A stretch of DNA of 64,000 bases from Rhizobium leguminosarum (GTDB lineage: Bacteria; Pseudomonadota; Alphaproteobacteria; Rhizobiales; Rhizobiaceae). Both the position numbers and the translations under genes were made by a program. This document shows, piece after piece, positions 24,608-32,882 of this stretch. Below the pieces are notes generated by a model. The model made no database searches, had not been told where the DNA came from, and saw nothing but the letters and a program-made list of their open reading frames with translations. The stretch lies in the NCBI RefSeq assembly GCF_002953715.1, contig NZ_CP025012.1:2852001-2916000 (forward strand), in the 5' to 3' direction. Position 1 is the stretch's first letter. Each line of letters starts with the position of its first letter.

Positions 24608-25495
24608 GACGTGAGGCGCTTTAGAGCGCGGCGCCGAGTTATGCGCGAGCGCTGCCCATTGGCCGGGGGTCATGCCGTAGGCCTTCTTGAAATGGCGGTT
24701 GAGATGACTCTGATCGGCAAAGCCGGTCGCCGCCGCCACATCGGAAATCCCCTCGCCCGCGCCGATCATCGCCCGCGCCCGCTGCAGCCGCCGCATCAGC
24801 AGGTAGCGATGCGGGCTGGTGGCGAAGGCCGCCCGGAAATGCCGCGACAGCGCGAAACGGTCGAGCCCCGTTACCGCTTCCAGCTCTAGAGAATGCACTG
24901 CCCGGGTCGCATGCGCCTCAAGATAATCTCGCGCCGTCTGCGCCTGCCGCCAGGCGATACCGCCGAGCGGCCGGCGCGGCATACGCGCATGCCGCGACAG
25001 CCCGCCGGTCACTCGCGATACGAAATCGTCGACGAAAAGCTCGTCCAGTTCGCGGTCGAGTTCGCCGAGTGCTGCCAGCAGCACGCCCGCCAGCGCGGGA
25101 TCGCCGATAACGGGTTCATCGACAAAAGGCAGGCCGACGCCATCCGCTTCCAGGCATTCAAGAAGCAGCGACGGCTCCAGATAGAGCATGCGGTACTGCA
25201 GCCCGTCCTCGGTCCCCGCCCCGCCGTCATGCTCCTCATCGGGATGCAGCACGATCACCTGCCCCGGCATGCTGAAGCGCCGCTCGCCGCGATAGCGGAA
25301 GGTCTGAACCCCCTTCAGAGTCACGCCGAGTGCATAGGTATCGTGTCGGTGCGGCTCGAAGGCATTGCCTGAGAACTGCGCCTCGATGCGCTCGATGCCG
25401 GGAAAGGCCGGCGCAGCCAGGATGGCGTTGCCGGTTGGTCCCGCGCACAAACGTTCAAGACCTTCGAAGACCTGCGGATGTAAATCCTGGTTCAA
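24581..25495 (-). CDS. AraC family transcriptional regulator
   Basis: This 304-residue protein has an N-terminal cupin-like sensing domain (about 30-130; EPHRHDTYALGVTLKGVQTF, then FSMPGQVIVLHPDEEHDG) and a C-terminal pair of helix-turn-helix motifs (205-290; LELEAVTGLDRFALSRHFRA, then ISDVAAATGFADQSHLNRHF), the AraC/XylS signature. There is no ATG near the expected N-terminus; a TTG at 25495 with GGAG eleven bases upstream is chosen, and longer readings overlap the divergent DUF2000 gene. The final residues NPDSCNAL lie inside a dispersed repeat, so the C-terminus is repeat-derived. The divergent DUF2000 gene is the likely target. Confidence 0.85.
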   Translation of the reverse strand: MNQDLHPQVFEGLERLCAGPTGNAILAAPAFPGIERIEAQFSGNAFEPHRHDTYALGVTLKGVQTFRYRGERRFSMPGQVIVLHPDEEHDGGAGTEDGLQYRMLYLEPSLLLECLEADGVGLPFVDEPVIGDPALAGVLLAALGELDRELDELFVDDFVSRVTGGLSRHARMPRRPLGGIAWRQAQTARDYLEAHATRAVHSLELEAVTGLDRFALSRHFRAAFATSPHRYLLMRRLQRARAMIGAGEGISDVAAATGFADQSHLNRHFKKAYGMTPGQWAALAHNSAPRSKAPHVNPDSCNAL

Positions 25496-25540
25496 CGCGC
25501 CCGATACTCCATAACCCGTAAATAGGTGAAAGACCGTCTC

Positions 25541-25948
25541 ATGTTTGATACCAAAATTGCCGTCGTCCTGCGAAACAATCTTGCCGGCTGGCAGAAGCTG
25601 AACGTCACCGCCTTCCTGATGACAGGCATCGCCGGCCGACATCCGGAGATCATCGGCGAAGCCTATCGGGACCGCGCCGGTAATCTCTACAATCCGCTAT
25701 CGATCCAGCCGATCATCGTGCTCTCCGCCGACGAGGCGACCATATCAGCCGTTCATCACCGGGCGCTGGAGCGCGATATCACCAGTTCGTTGTTCATCGA
25801 GGAGATGTTTGCGACCGGCCACGACGCGGCCAACCGCGCCGTCTTCGCCGAATTTGCGCCCGAAGATGCCAAGGTGGTCGGCATTGCGCTGCGCGCCGAA
25901 AAGAAGATCGTCGATAAGATCACCAAGGGCGCGACGATGCAGCATTAA
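25541..25948 (+). CDS. DUF2000 family protein
   Basis: This 135-residue protein starts MFDTKIAVVLRNNLAGWQKL and contains LNVTAFLMTGIAG and REKs-like charged helices toward the end. It matches the DUF2000 family of small alpha/beta proteins (peptidyl-tRNA hydrolase II-like fold) of unknown function. The ATG at 25541 lacks a strong ribosome site. It is divergent from the AraC gene, an arrangement that suggests regulation by that protein. No enzymatic residue can be assigned. Confidence 0.7.
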   Translation: MFDTKIAVVLRNNLAGWQKLNVTAFLMTGIAGRHPEIIGEAYRDRAGNLYNPLSIQPIIVLSADEATISAVHHRALERDITSSLFIEEMFATGHDAANRAVFAEFAPEDAKVVGIALRAEKKIVDKITKGATMQH

Positions 25949-25975
25949 CAAAAACGGCCGGGCTAAGCCCGGCCT
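25949..25975 (-). terminator. Terminator of the OmpA-like lipoprotein gene
   Basis: The stem GGCCGGGC / GCCCGGCC (25956-25963 and 25967-25974, 3-nt loop) is followed on the minus strand by GTTTTTG. On the plus strand the T run is poor, so it mainly serves the minus-strand gene, though it may also stop DUF2000 transcripts. Confidence 0.75.
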
Positions 25976-25997
25976 CTTCAAAGGCAGACAATCGGGT

Positions 25998-26663
25998 TCA
26001 GCCCTGCGTGATCGGTGCGATCTGGATCTCGACGCGGCGGTTCTGCGCGCGGCCGGCCTCGCTCGCATTGGATGCGACGGGTTGCGACGGGCCGAAACCG
26101 ACCGCGGAGACGCGGCGCTGGTCGATGCCCTGGCCGCCGAGATAATCGGCAACCGACAGCGCGCGGCGCTGCGACAGATCCTGATTGTGCTGCAGGCTGC
26201 CGGTTGAATCCGTATGGCCGTTGACGTCGATTAGCGTGCGGTTGAACTTGCGCAGCACGATCGCCACCGAATTCAGCGTCGGATAGAAGCCCGGCTTCAC
26301 CGCGTCCTGGTCGACGTCGAAGGTGATGTTCGAGGGCATGTTGAGGATGATGTTGTCGCCGTTGCGGGTCACCGAAATGCCGGTGCCTTCGAGCTGGGCG
26401 CGAAGCTCGGATTCCTGCTGGTCCATGTAATTGCCGATCGCACCGCCGGCGAGAGCCCCAACGCCCGCACCGATCAACGCCGCATTGCGCTTGCCGTGGC
26501 CGCCGCCGCCGACAGCCACGCCGACGAGCGCGCCGCCGAGGGCGCCAAGCGCGGCGCCGCCGGCCGTATTGGAAACCTTCTGTTCACCGGTATAGGGATC
26601 GGTCGTCGTGCAGGCGCTGAGATAGCTTGCGGCAATAGCTAGAAGTACGAATTTCTTGATCAT
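25998..26663 (-). CDS. OmpA family outer-membrane lipoprotein
   Basis: This 221-residue protein has a lipoprotein signal peptide (MIKKFVLLAIAASYLSAC, lipobox LSAC with the lipidated Cys at 18). A Gly/Ala-rich glycine-zipper segment follows (GGAALGALGGALVGVAVGGG, then GAGVGALAGGAIGNYMDQQE). The C-terminal OmpA/MotB peptidoglycan-binding domain (about 110-215) has NGHTDSTGSLQHNQDLSQRR and ALSVADYLGGQG, whose Asp and Arg bind diaminopimelate. It resembles the YiaD/Pal-like group and should anchor the outer membrane to peptidoglycan. The ATG at 26663 is chosen because it begins the signal peptide; a longer frame exists upstream. Confidence 0.9.
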   Translation of the reverse strand: MIKKFVLLAIAASYLSACTTTDPYTGEQKVSNTAGGAALGALGGALVGVAVGGGGHGKRNAALIGAGVGALAGGAIGNYMDQQESELRAQLEGTGISVTRNGDNIILNMPSNITFDVDQDAVKPGFYPTLNSVAIVLRKFNRTLIDVNGHTDSTGSLQHNQDLSQRRALSVADYLGGQGIDQRRVSAVGFGPSQPVASNASEAGRAQNRRVEIQIAPITQG

Positions 26664-26870
26664 GGACAGGACGGTCTCCGTTCGACTGATCCGAGCAAAT
26701 GGCAAGGATTGCGGCAAGAAAATGAAGATGTTCCCTTGATAGGGGAATTTCAGGCGCCGAAACAGAAGCGATGTTGCGGGAATGCGCAGATATCACCAGT
26801 TTTAGCGAGTAGTGCGCCTTGCGCGACGGTATGGCAGAACGATAGCCTCTGCGGCCAGCGCGACAATCCG

Positions 26871-26914
26871 CCCTCATGGTCAGGAGGCCGAAAGGGCCGT
26901 CTCGAACCACGAGG
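26871..26914. repeat. Palindromic intergenic repeat downstream of the flagellin gene
   Basis: CCCTCATGGT (26871-26880) pairs with ACCACGAGGG (26905-26914), one G:T pair, around an inner GGCC-GAAAG-GGCC hairpin (26886-26897). This fits the general rhizobial pattern of a palindrome enclosing a GGCC-rich hairpin. It is the main feature of the 275-bp gap between the OmpA lipoprotein and flagellin genes and may act as a 3' end for the flagellin transcript. Confidence 0.55.
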
Positions 26915-26938
26915 GCGCATGGCTGGGTGATCGCACTC

Positions 26939-27937
26939 TTAGAAATTCTGGAAGAGCTGCCGCACGGTGTCGTAAGTTGCGTTGGCGATGTTCAGCGATC
27001 GCAGGCCGAGCTGCTGCTGCGTCTGCAGCGCCCTAAGCTTGCTGGACTCTTCCTCCATGTCGGCATCGACAAGCCGTCCGATGCCGGCGGTGATGTTGTC
27101 ATGCAGTTTGGTGGCGAAGTCGTTCTGCAGGTTGATGCGCTTTTCCAGTGCGCCAAAGGCCGAACCGACCGTCGTCAGCTGCGTCAGCGCTGCATCGACG
27201 ACGCTGATCATTTCGCTGACCTGTCCTTTCGTCGTGCCGGCCGAGAGCGAAATCACCACCTGCCCAGTGGTCGTGCCGTTCTTGCTCTGCATCAGCACAT
27301 AGTCCTGCGAGGAGCCGAGCTCGGTGGCGAAATAGGCCGATGTCAGCACACCGTATTCGCCGGAACCGGTGGCGCGATCGTCGATCAGGTAGCGCGCGTC
27401 CTTGGAGGACGTGCTCCCGGTCGGCGTCGTGTCGATATGGTAGCTCAGCATGCCGACCGAGATCGTGCCGTCGGCGTTGCGGATGAAGGAGGCCGGGATC
27501 TGGCGCGGCTGCGTCGGCGTCGCGTCGTTGTTGAGAACCACCCAGTTGTCGCTATTGAAGGTCGCCGCCTCGGAGACACTGCGCAACTGCTCCTGCAACT
27601 GCTTGATCTCTTCGTTGACCTTGTTCTTGTCGACCCCGTCTTCGGTCGCTGCAACCAGCTTGGCTTTGATCTCCGAGACGACGTCGATGACGTTCTGGAC
27701 GCCGGTATAGGCCGTACCCATCGTCGCCGCGGCCATGCCGAGCGCATCCTGGATTGCCGAAACCGCCTTATTGTCGGTTCGCGCAGTGGTGGCGATCGAC
27801 CAGTAGACGGAATTGTCTCTGGCCTCTGCGACACGCATGCCGGTGGTAATGTGGTTTTGCGTGACGGCCATGTTCCGATTGATATCGCGCAGCACATGAA
27901 GCGCCGCGTCTACGGAAACGCGCTGATAAATACTCAC
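26939..27937 (-). CDS. Flagellin, orphan copy
   Basis: This 332-residue flagellin has both conserved ends. The N-terminal part (ALHVLRDINRNMAVTQNHIT, then ARDNSVYWSIATTARTDNKA) matches the D0/D1 helices of rhizobial flagellins. The C-terminal part (GSAFGALEKRINLQNDFATK, then LRALQTQQQLGLRSLNIAN) matches the second half of D1/D0. The central region is short and variable. No ATG fits; the reading begins at GTG 27937 (VSIYQRVSVDAALHVL), with GGAG about ten bases upstream. Typical flagellins start MTSI-like, so the N-terminus is unusual (MSIYQRVSV). There is no other flagellar gene in the window, so this is an accessory filament subunit outside the main cluster. Confidence 0.88.
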   Translation of the reverse strand: MSIYQRVSVDAALHVLRDINRNMAVTQNHITTGMRVAEARDNSVYWSIATTARTDNKAVSAIQDALGMAAATMGTAYTGVQNVIDVVSEIKAKLVAATEDGVDKNKVNEEIKQLQEQLRSVSEAATFNSDNWVVLNNDATPTQPRQIPASFIRNADGTISVGMLSYHIDTTPTGSTSSKDARYLIDDRATGSGEYGVLTSAYFATELGSSQDYVLMQSKNGTTTGQVVISLSAGTTKGQVSEMISVVDAALTQLTTVGSAFGALEKRINLQNDFATKLHDNITAGIGRLVDADMEEESSKLRALQTQQQLGLRSLNIANATYDTVRQLFQNF

Positions 27938-28182
27938 AGGAACTAGACTCCAAAAACACAACAGACGCAAACTGTACAAAAATGAACCGTCCGCGCGGAC
28001 TCTCATGTCCGGGGTCGCTGGAATTCCAGCGCGTTGCGGCCTCCAAGAAACGAAGAAGACCAGTCGGTTACTGATAACAATCATTGCCGTTTATGCTTAA
28101 CAAACGGCTAAACTTCAGAAGTAATTTAGCTTATTTCGCAAGGTTTCATACACCAAGAGAAACGCCACCGGATTACAGCGCC
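27938..28182. promoter_or_regulatory. AT-rich region upstream of the flagellin gene, with palindromes
   Basis: The gap between the flagellin and RND genes is AT-rich next to the flagellin start. It contains three exact palindromes: GTCCGCGCGGAC (27989-28000), GCTGGAATTCCAGC (28017-28030) and CCGTTT / AAACGG (28087-28092 and 28102-28107). These may be regulator sites for the flagellin gene. No promoter hexamers were placed with confidence. Confidence 0.35.
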
Positions 28183-28234
28183 GCGCGTCTTTTCAGACGC
28201 GCAAAGAACGCTGCAGCAGGTTCGAGCAGCGTTC
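28183..28234 (-). terminator. Two hairpins ending the RND efflux operon
   Basis: The 9-bp stem GAACGCTGC / GCAGCGTTC (28206-28214, 28226-28234) is followed by a short T run. A second stem, GCGCGTCT / AGACGCGC (28183-28190, 28195-28202), lies just beyond it. They lie directly downstream of the RND pump gene on the minus strand. The T tracts are weak, so efficiency is uncertain. Confidence 0.55.
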
Positions 28235-28251
28235 AAAATCGGATGAAAGCC

Positions 28252-31200
28252 TTATTCGGCGGCCTGTAACTGCTCGTCGTCGGGCGCAGCGCGCGCTCGC
28301 GTGGCGACCGACATCTCTTCGTGCAGGCGCGCCTCCTCATGGGCGTGCGGCTTGGCGAAGCGGGCAAGCAGCAGATAGGCGACCGGCGTGATGAACAGCG
28401 TCACTAGCGTCGCGAAACCGAGACCGCCGACGATCACCCAGCCGAGCGCAACACGCGCTTCGGCGCCCGCGCCATGGGCAAAGACCAGTGGCACGCCGCC
28501 GAGGATGGTGGCGATCATCGTCATCATCACAGGGCGAAGGCGTAGCGCACAGGCCTTCTCGATCGAGGACCGCACATCCTCGCCCCGGTCGCGCAACTGA
28601 TTGGCGAATTCGACGATCAGGATGCCGTTCTTCGCCATGACGCCGACCAGCAGCACGAGGCCGATCTGGCTGTAGATATTGAGGCTGGAGCCGGTGATGA
28701 TCAATGCGAAGACGGCGCAGGCAAGGCCGAGCGGCACCGTCGACATGATGATCAGCGAGGACAGCACGCTTTCGAACTGTGCGGCCAGCACCAGGAAGAT
28801 GATGACTATGGCGAAGCCGAAGGTCAGCGCCATGCCGCTCGAATTCTCTTCGAGCGTTGCGGCTTCGGCGAGCGGCAGCAGGCGTGAGCCCGGCGGCAGC
28901 AGCGGCTCGGCAAGTTCCGTCACTTGCTTGACGGCATCGCCGAGCGACATGCCGTCCGTCACACCGGCGGTGATCGCCACTGAAGCGAGCTGCTGCTCGC
29001 GGTTGAGCTGCGGCGCGACCGAACCTTCCTTCATCGAAGCGATGACCGACATCGGCACGATCTTGCCGTCGCCGGTTTTCAGGAACACGTTTTCGAGGTC
29101 GGTCGGGTCGTCGATCGGCCGTGTCGTTGAGGTCAGCAACACCGGATAGGATTCGCCGTCGACGAAGACGTCGACCACCGAACGCCCTTCGAGCAGCGAC
29201 TGGATCGCCGTCGAAAGCCCTGTAATATCGATGCCGGGATCGGAAGCGCGCTCGCGGTCGATCGTCACCGACACCTGCGCCTGGCTGGGCTCGTTGGTCA
29301 GGCGCGGCGTGTTGTATCGGCCGGTGGCTTCGAGCGCCTGCACCAGCTTGGCGGCCGCCGCCGTCAGCGCCTCGTGATCATTGCCGATCAGCGCCATCTG
29401 CAGGCCGCTGCCGGCGCCGCGGATGCGCAGGCTGTTGGAGGAGATGGCGTTGCCGCGCAACGCCGGCACCCGGGAGGCCGCCTGGTTGATGTCGCCGACG
29501 ATCTCGGTCTGCGTCCGCTGGCGCTCTCCCCAGGGAGCAAGCGTCAGCACCATGAAGCCGCTGTTCAGCGAACCGCCCTGGCCGGAGATCGAGAAGACGT
29601 TGCGGATGTCGCCGCTATCGACCATCGGCTGCAGATATTCCTCGACGAGCTGCATCTTGTCGCGGGTATATTCGAGGCTCGATCCCTGCGGCGTCGTCAG
29701 CCGCATCATCACCATCGACCGGTCCTCTTCAGGCGTCAGCTCGCTCTTGACGGTCGAGAAAGCGACGAGTGCCGCACCGGCAAAGATCACCGAGAACAGG
29801 ATGACGACGAAGGGCGCGTTGAGACAACCGCGCAGCGCCCATTTGTAAAGATTGGCAAGCGCTCCGCCGAAACGGCCCAGCACGCCGTGATCCTCGAGCA
29901 TCGGCTTGGTCAGCATGCGCGAGGCAAGCATTGGACACAGCGTCAGCGCCACGATCGACGACAGCCCGACCGAAAAGGCGAGCACGAAGCCGAATTCGCG
30001 GAAGAGGCCGCCGACCTGGCCAGGCAGGAATGAGAGCGGAATGAACACGGCCGCCAGCGTCGCCGTCGTGGCGACGACGGCGAAGAACACTTCGCGCGTG
30101 CCGAGCACGGCCGCAGCCCGTGGTCCCATGCCCTCGGCGCGCCGGCGCACGATATTTTCGAGCACCACGATTGCGTCGTCGACAACAAGGCCGGTCGCCA
30201 GCACGATCGCCAGCAGCGTCAGAATGTTGATCGAGAAGCCGACCATGTAGATCGCCGCCAGCGTGCCGATCAGCGCCACGGGCATGCTGACCGCCGGGAT
30301 CAGCGTCGCCCGCCAATCGCGCAGGAAGAGGTAGATGACGGCGGTGACGATGACGGCGGCGAGCACGAGCGCCAGCACCACCTCATGGATCGCGCCCTGG
30401 ATGAAGACGGCGTCATCGCTGGTGATGGCGATCGTCGTGCCCTCAGGCAGCGTCTTCGACAGCTGGTCGACGGCGGCCTTGACGCCGGTCGAGATATTCA
30501 ATGTGTTCGATTGCGCCTGGCGGATGATGCCGAGGCCGATGCCCGGCTTGCCGTTGGAGCGCAGCGCCGTTTCGCCGTCGCGTGGGCCGAGCGTAACGGT
30601 CGCGACATCGCCGAGCCGGACGCGGTCCTGCAGGATGACGTTGGAAAAATCGGCCGGCGTCTGCAGGTTGGCGGTGGCGCGCACGACGATGTCCTGCGTG
30701 TTGCTCTTCAGCGAGCCGGCCGGCACGTCGAGCGCGGAATTGTCGAGCGCCTTCGTCAGGTCGCCGATGGTCAGCCCGCGGCTGGCGAGCGCGCCCTGGT
30801 CGACGTCAACGCGGAAGACCTTCTCCTGGTCGCCATATTCCTCAACGTCGGCAACGCCATCGACGGAGGCGAGGCGATCGATCACCTCGTTTTCGACGAG
30901 TTGGGTCAGGTCGTCCATGTTGAGCTTGGTGGAGGTGACGGCCAGCCGCATGATCGCCGAGGAATCCGAATCCGCCTTGACGATCTGCGGCGCATCCGCC
31001 TCGTCGGGCAGGTTCTGGGTGATGCGGCCGATTGCGTCGCGCACGTCGTTGGCGGCGACGGCGAGATCGATTGCATCAGAGAATTCGAGCGTCACCCGAC
31101 TCTGGCCGAAGGAAGAGGTGGACGAGATCGACTTCAGGCCGCTGACGCGGGCAACGGCGCCCTCGATCACCTTGGTCAGTTCCTGGTCGATTGTCTGCGG

Positions 31201-31407
31201 CGATGCGCCGTCAAAGGTGGTGCGCACGGTGACGACGGGACGGTCGACATCCGGCAGTTCGCGCACCTCGACGCCGACATAGGCGGCAAGGCCGGCAACG
31301 ACCATCAGCGTGTTGAACACCAGCGCCAGGATCGGCCGGCGAACGAAAAGTGCGGTGAAGCTTTGCTTGCCCGAGGCCCTGTCCTGATGAATCTCGGTCA
31401 CGCTCAT
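28252..31407 (-). CDS. RND efflux transporter (inner-membrane pump, HAE family)
   Basis: This 1051-residue proton-driven pump has the AcrB-like layout. An N-terminal membrane segment (PILALVFNTLMVVAGLAAYV) is followed by large porter loops. Five segments lie around 340-480, including the family motif GLVVDDAIVVLENIVRR with the proton-relay Asp pair. A second half begins near 530, with a matching set of segments around 870-1030. The C-terminal loop contains AKNGILIVEFANQLRDRGED. It expels drugs or other compounds from the periplasm or inner leaflet. The gene starts within the stop of the adaptor gene (4-bp overlap). No outer-membrane TolC-type channel gene is next to it. Substrate unknown. Confidence 0.93.
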   Translation of the reverse strand: MSVTEIHQDRASGKQSFTALFVRRPILALVFNTLMVVAGLAAYVGVEVRELPDVDRPVVTVRTTFDGASPQTIDQELTKVIEGAVARVSGLKSISSTSSFGQSRVTLEFSDAIDLAVAANDVRDAIGRITQNLPDEADAPQIVKADSDSSAIMRLAVTSTKLNMDDLTQLVENEVIDRLASVDGVADVEEYGDQEKVFRVDVDQGALASRGLTIGDLTKALDNSALDVPAGSLKSNTQDIVVRATANLQTPADFSNVILQDRVRLGDVATVTLGPRDGETALRSNGKPGIGLGIIRQAQSNTLNISTGVKAAVDQLSKTLPEGTTIAITSDDAVFIQGAIHEVVLALVLAAVIVTAVIYLFLRDWRATLIPAVSMPVALIGTLAAIYMVGFSINILTLLAIVLATGLVVDDAIVVLENIVRRRAEGMGPRAAAVLGTREVFFAVVATTATLAAVFIPLSFLPGQVGGLFREFGFVLAFSVGLSSIVALTLCPMLASRMLTKPMLEDHGVLGRFGGALANLYKWALRGCLNAPFVVILFSVIFAGAALVAFSTVKSELTPEEDRSMVMMRLTTPQGSSLEYTRDKMQLVEEYLQPMVDSGDIRNVFSISGQGGSLNSGFMVLTLAPWGERQRTQTEIVGDINQAASRVPALRGNAISSNSLRIRGAGSGLQMALIGNDHEALTAAAAKLVQALEATGRYNTPRLTNEPSQAQVSVTIDRERASDPGIDITGLSTAIQSLLEGRSVVDVFVDGESYPVLLTSTTRPIDDPTDLENVFLKTGDGKIVPMSVIASMKEGSVAPQLNREQQLASVAITAGVTDGMSLGDAVKQVTELAEPLLPPGSRLLPLAEAATLEENSSGMALTFGFAIVIIFLVLAAQFESVLSSLIIMSTVPLGLACAVFALIITGSSLNIYSQIGLVLLVGVMAKNGILIVEFANQLRDRGEDVRSSIEKACALRLRPVMMTMIATILGGVPLVFAHGAGAEARVALGWVIVGGLGFATLVTLFITPVAYLLLARFAKPHAHEEARLHEEMSVATRARAAPDDEQLQAAE

Positions 31408-32615
31408 TGGGTGGCGACCTCCGCAGTCGCGGCGACGTCGGCGCTCACACGCACCGCCCCGCCCTCACGCACGCGCTGCAGGCCCTGCGTCACGATCTTG
31501 TCGCCGTCCTTGAGGTCGGCTTTAACGAGCACGAAATCCGGATTGCGCTGCACGATGCTGACCCGCACCTTGCGCGACTTGTCGTCATTGACTTGCCAGA
31601 CGAAAGACCCTTGTGAATCCCACTGCACGGAGACCGGATCGACCGCCGGATATTTGTCGCCGGCAAATTTCATGCTGACGCTGAAGGACATGCCGGCGCG
31701 CAACTCATCCGAACCATTGTCGATCTTGGCGCGCAGGCGAAGCGTACGGCTTGCCGCGTCGATACGATTGTCGACGGCTTCGACCACGCCGGAAAACACC
31801 TGTCCCGGCCGTGCCACCGACATCGCCTCGACCGGCTGACCGACCGACACAGTATTGGCGAAACGCTCCGGCACCCAATAATCGACGAGGATTTCCGACC
31901 GGTCGTCGAGCGTGACGATCGGGATGCTCGTCGTGACGTTGTCGCCGATATTGACCGGCACGATGCCGACGATGCCATCGATCGGCGCGGTGATGTTGCG
32001 CCGTGCGAGATTGAGCTCGGCGGCCTGCAGTTGCAGCCGCGCGCCCTGCTCGGCAATCTCGGAATCGAAGACGTCCATGCGCGACACGCTGGACTTGATA
32101 TTGTGATAGAGGTTGGACTTCTCGACGGCGGCCTTGACCGCCACATCCGCCTGGCCGCGGGCGATCACCTGCTCCTCGCTATCGAGCTTGGCGAGCACCT
32201 GCCCGGCCTTCACCCTATCGCCCGACTTGATGAGGATTTCGCGGATCGTGCCCGACGCCTGCGGCGTGACCGCCACCGAGCGGATCGCATCCCCCGTGCC
32301 GATGGCGTTCAGTCGGTCGTTGACGACGCCCTGGACGACGGCCTGCGTGGCGACGAGAATGGCGCTGTTGCGCCCGCCGCCATTGCGGCGGTTCTGTCCC
32401 TGACCCTGTCCTTCGCCGCGCTGCTGCCCTTGCGCCCGGGGAGGAGCGTCGGCATCCGCCGTCTCCTCAGCCTTCGGCGCGATCTTGGAAACGATGCTGT
32501 CTGGAATACCTGCATCGCGCATCGTATCGCCGGCGCCGGGCACAAAGAAAACCCACGCGGCAAAGCCGGCAATAATGACGATGAGCGACAGTATAAACTG
32601 CTTCCAAAAGGCCAT
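31404..32615 (-). CDS. RND efflux periplasmic adaptor (membrane fusion protein)
   Basis: This 403-residue HlyD/AcrA-type adaptor links the RND pump to an outer-membrane channel. An N-terminal membrane anchor (KQFILSLIVIIAGFAAWVFF) is followed by a Gln/Gly/Arg-rich linker (around 60-85). A lipoyl-like barrel follows (SVAVTPQASGTIREILIKSG, then DRVKAGQVLAKLDSEEQVIA), with a short helical hairpin and beta-barrel domains (TAPIDGIVGIVPVNIGDNVT). The short hairpin and absence of a lipobox fit the RND-adaptor subgroup of MexH/AcrA-like proteins with an uncleaved anchor. It is the first gene of the operon and overlaps the pump gene by 4 bp (ATGA). Confidence 0.92.
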   Translation of the reverse strand: MAFWKQFILSLIVIIAGFAAWVFFVPGAGDTMRDAGIPDSIVSKIAPKAEETADADAPPRAQGQQRGEGQGQGQNRRNGGGRNSAILVATQAVVQGVVNDRLNAIGTGDAIRSVAVTPQASGTIREILIKSGDRVKAGQVLAKLDSEEQVIARGQADVAVKAAVEKSNLYHNIKSSVSRMDVFDSEIAEQGARLQLQAAELNLARRNITAPIDGIVGIVPVNIGDNVTTSIPIVTLDDRSEILVDYWVPERFANTVSVGQPVEAMSVARPGQVFSGVVEAVDNRIDAASRTLRLRAKIDNGSDELRAGMSFSVSMKFAGDKYPAVDPVSVQWDSQGSFVWQVNDDKSRKVRVSIVQRNPDFVLVKADLKDGDKIVTQGLQRVREGGAVRVSADVAATAEVATQ

Positions 32616-32882
32616 TCACGTCTCCAGAGGGACTCGAGGTTGGACCAGGGTCGGTCGAAAGAGGCGCTGCGGGATCAAGATTCCCGTCTGATGCGACAAT
32701 ATCGCGCGTTTACAGCTTACCGGCAAGCATAAGCAGCCGGCATTACCGATTTGTAATATCAGCAAAGAATGGAAATAACCCGGCCGCTCACTTTTGCTTG
32801 AACGGACACTCGCCCATGTCTTTGCACTGCCGATTATCGGGCGAGATATCGCACAAAATCTTTGACGATGCGGGTTGGATGT

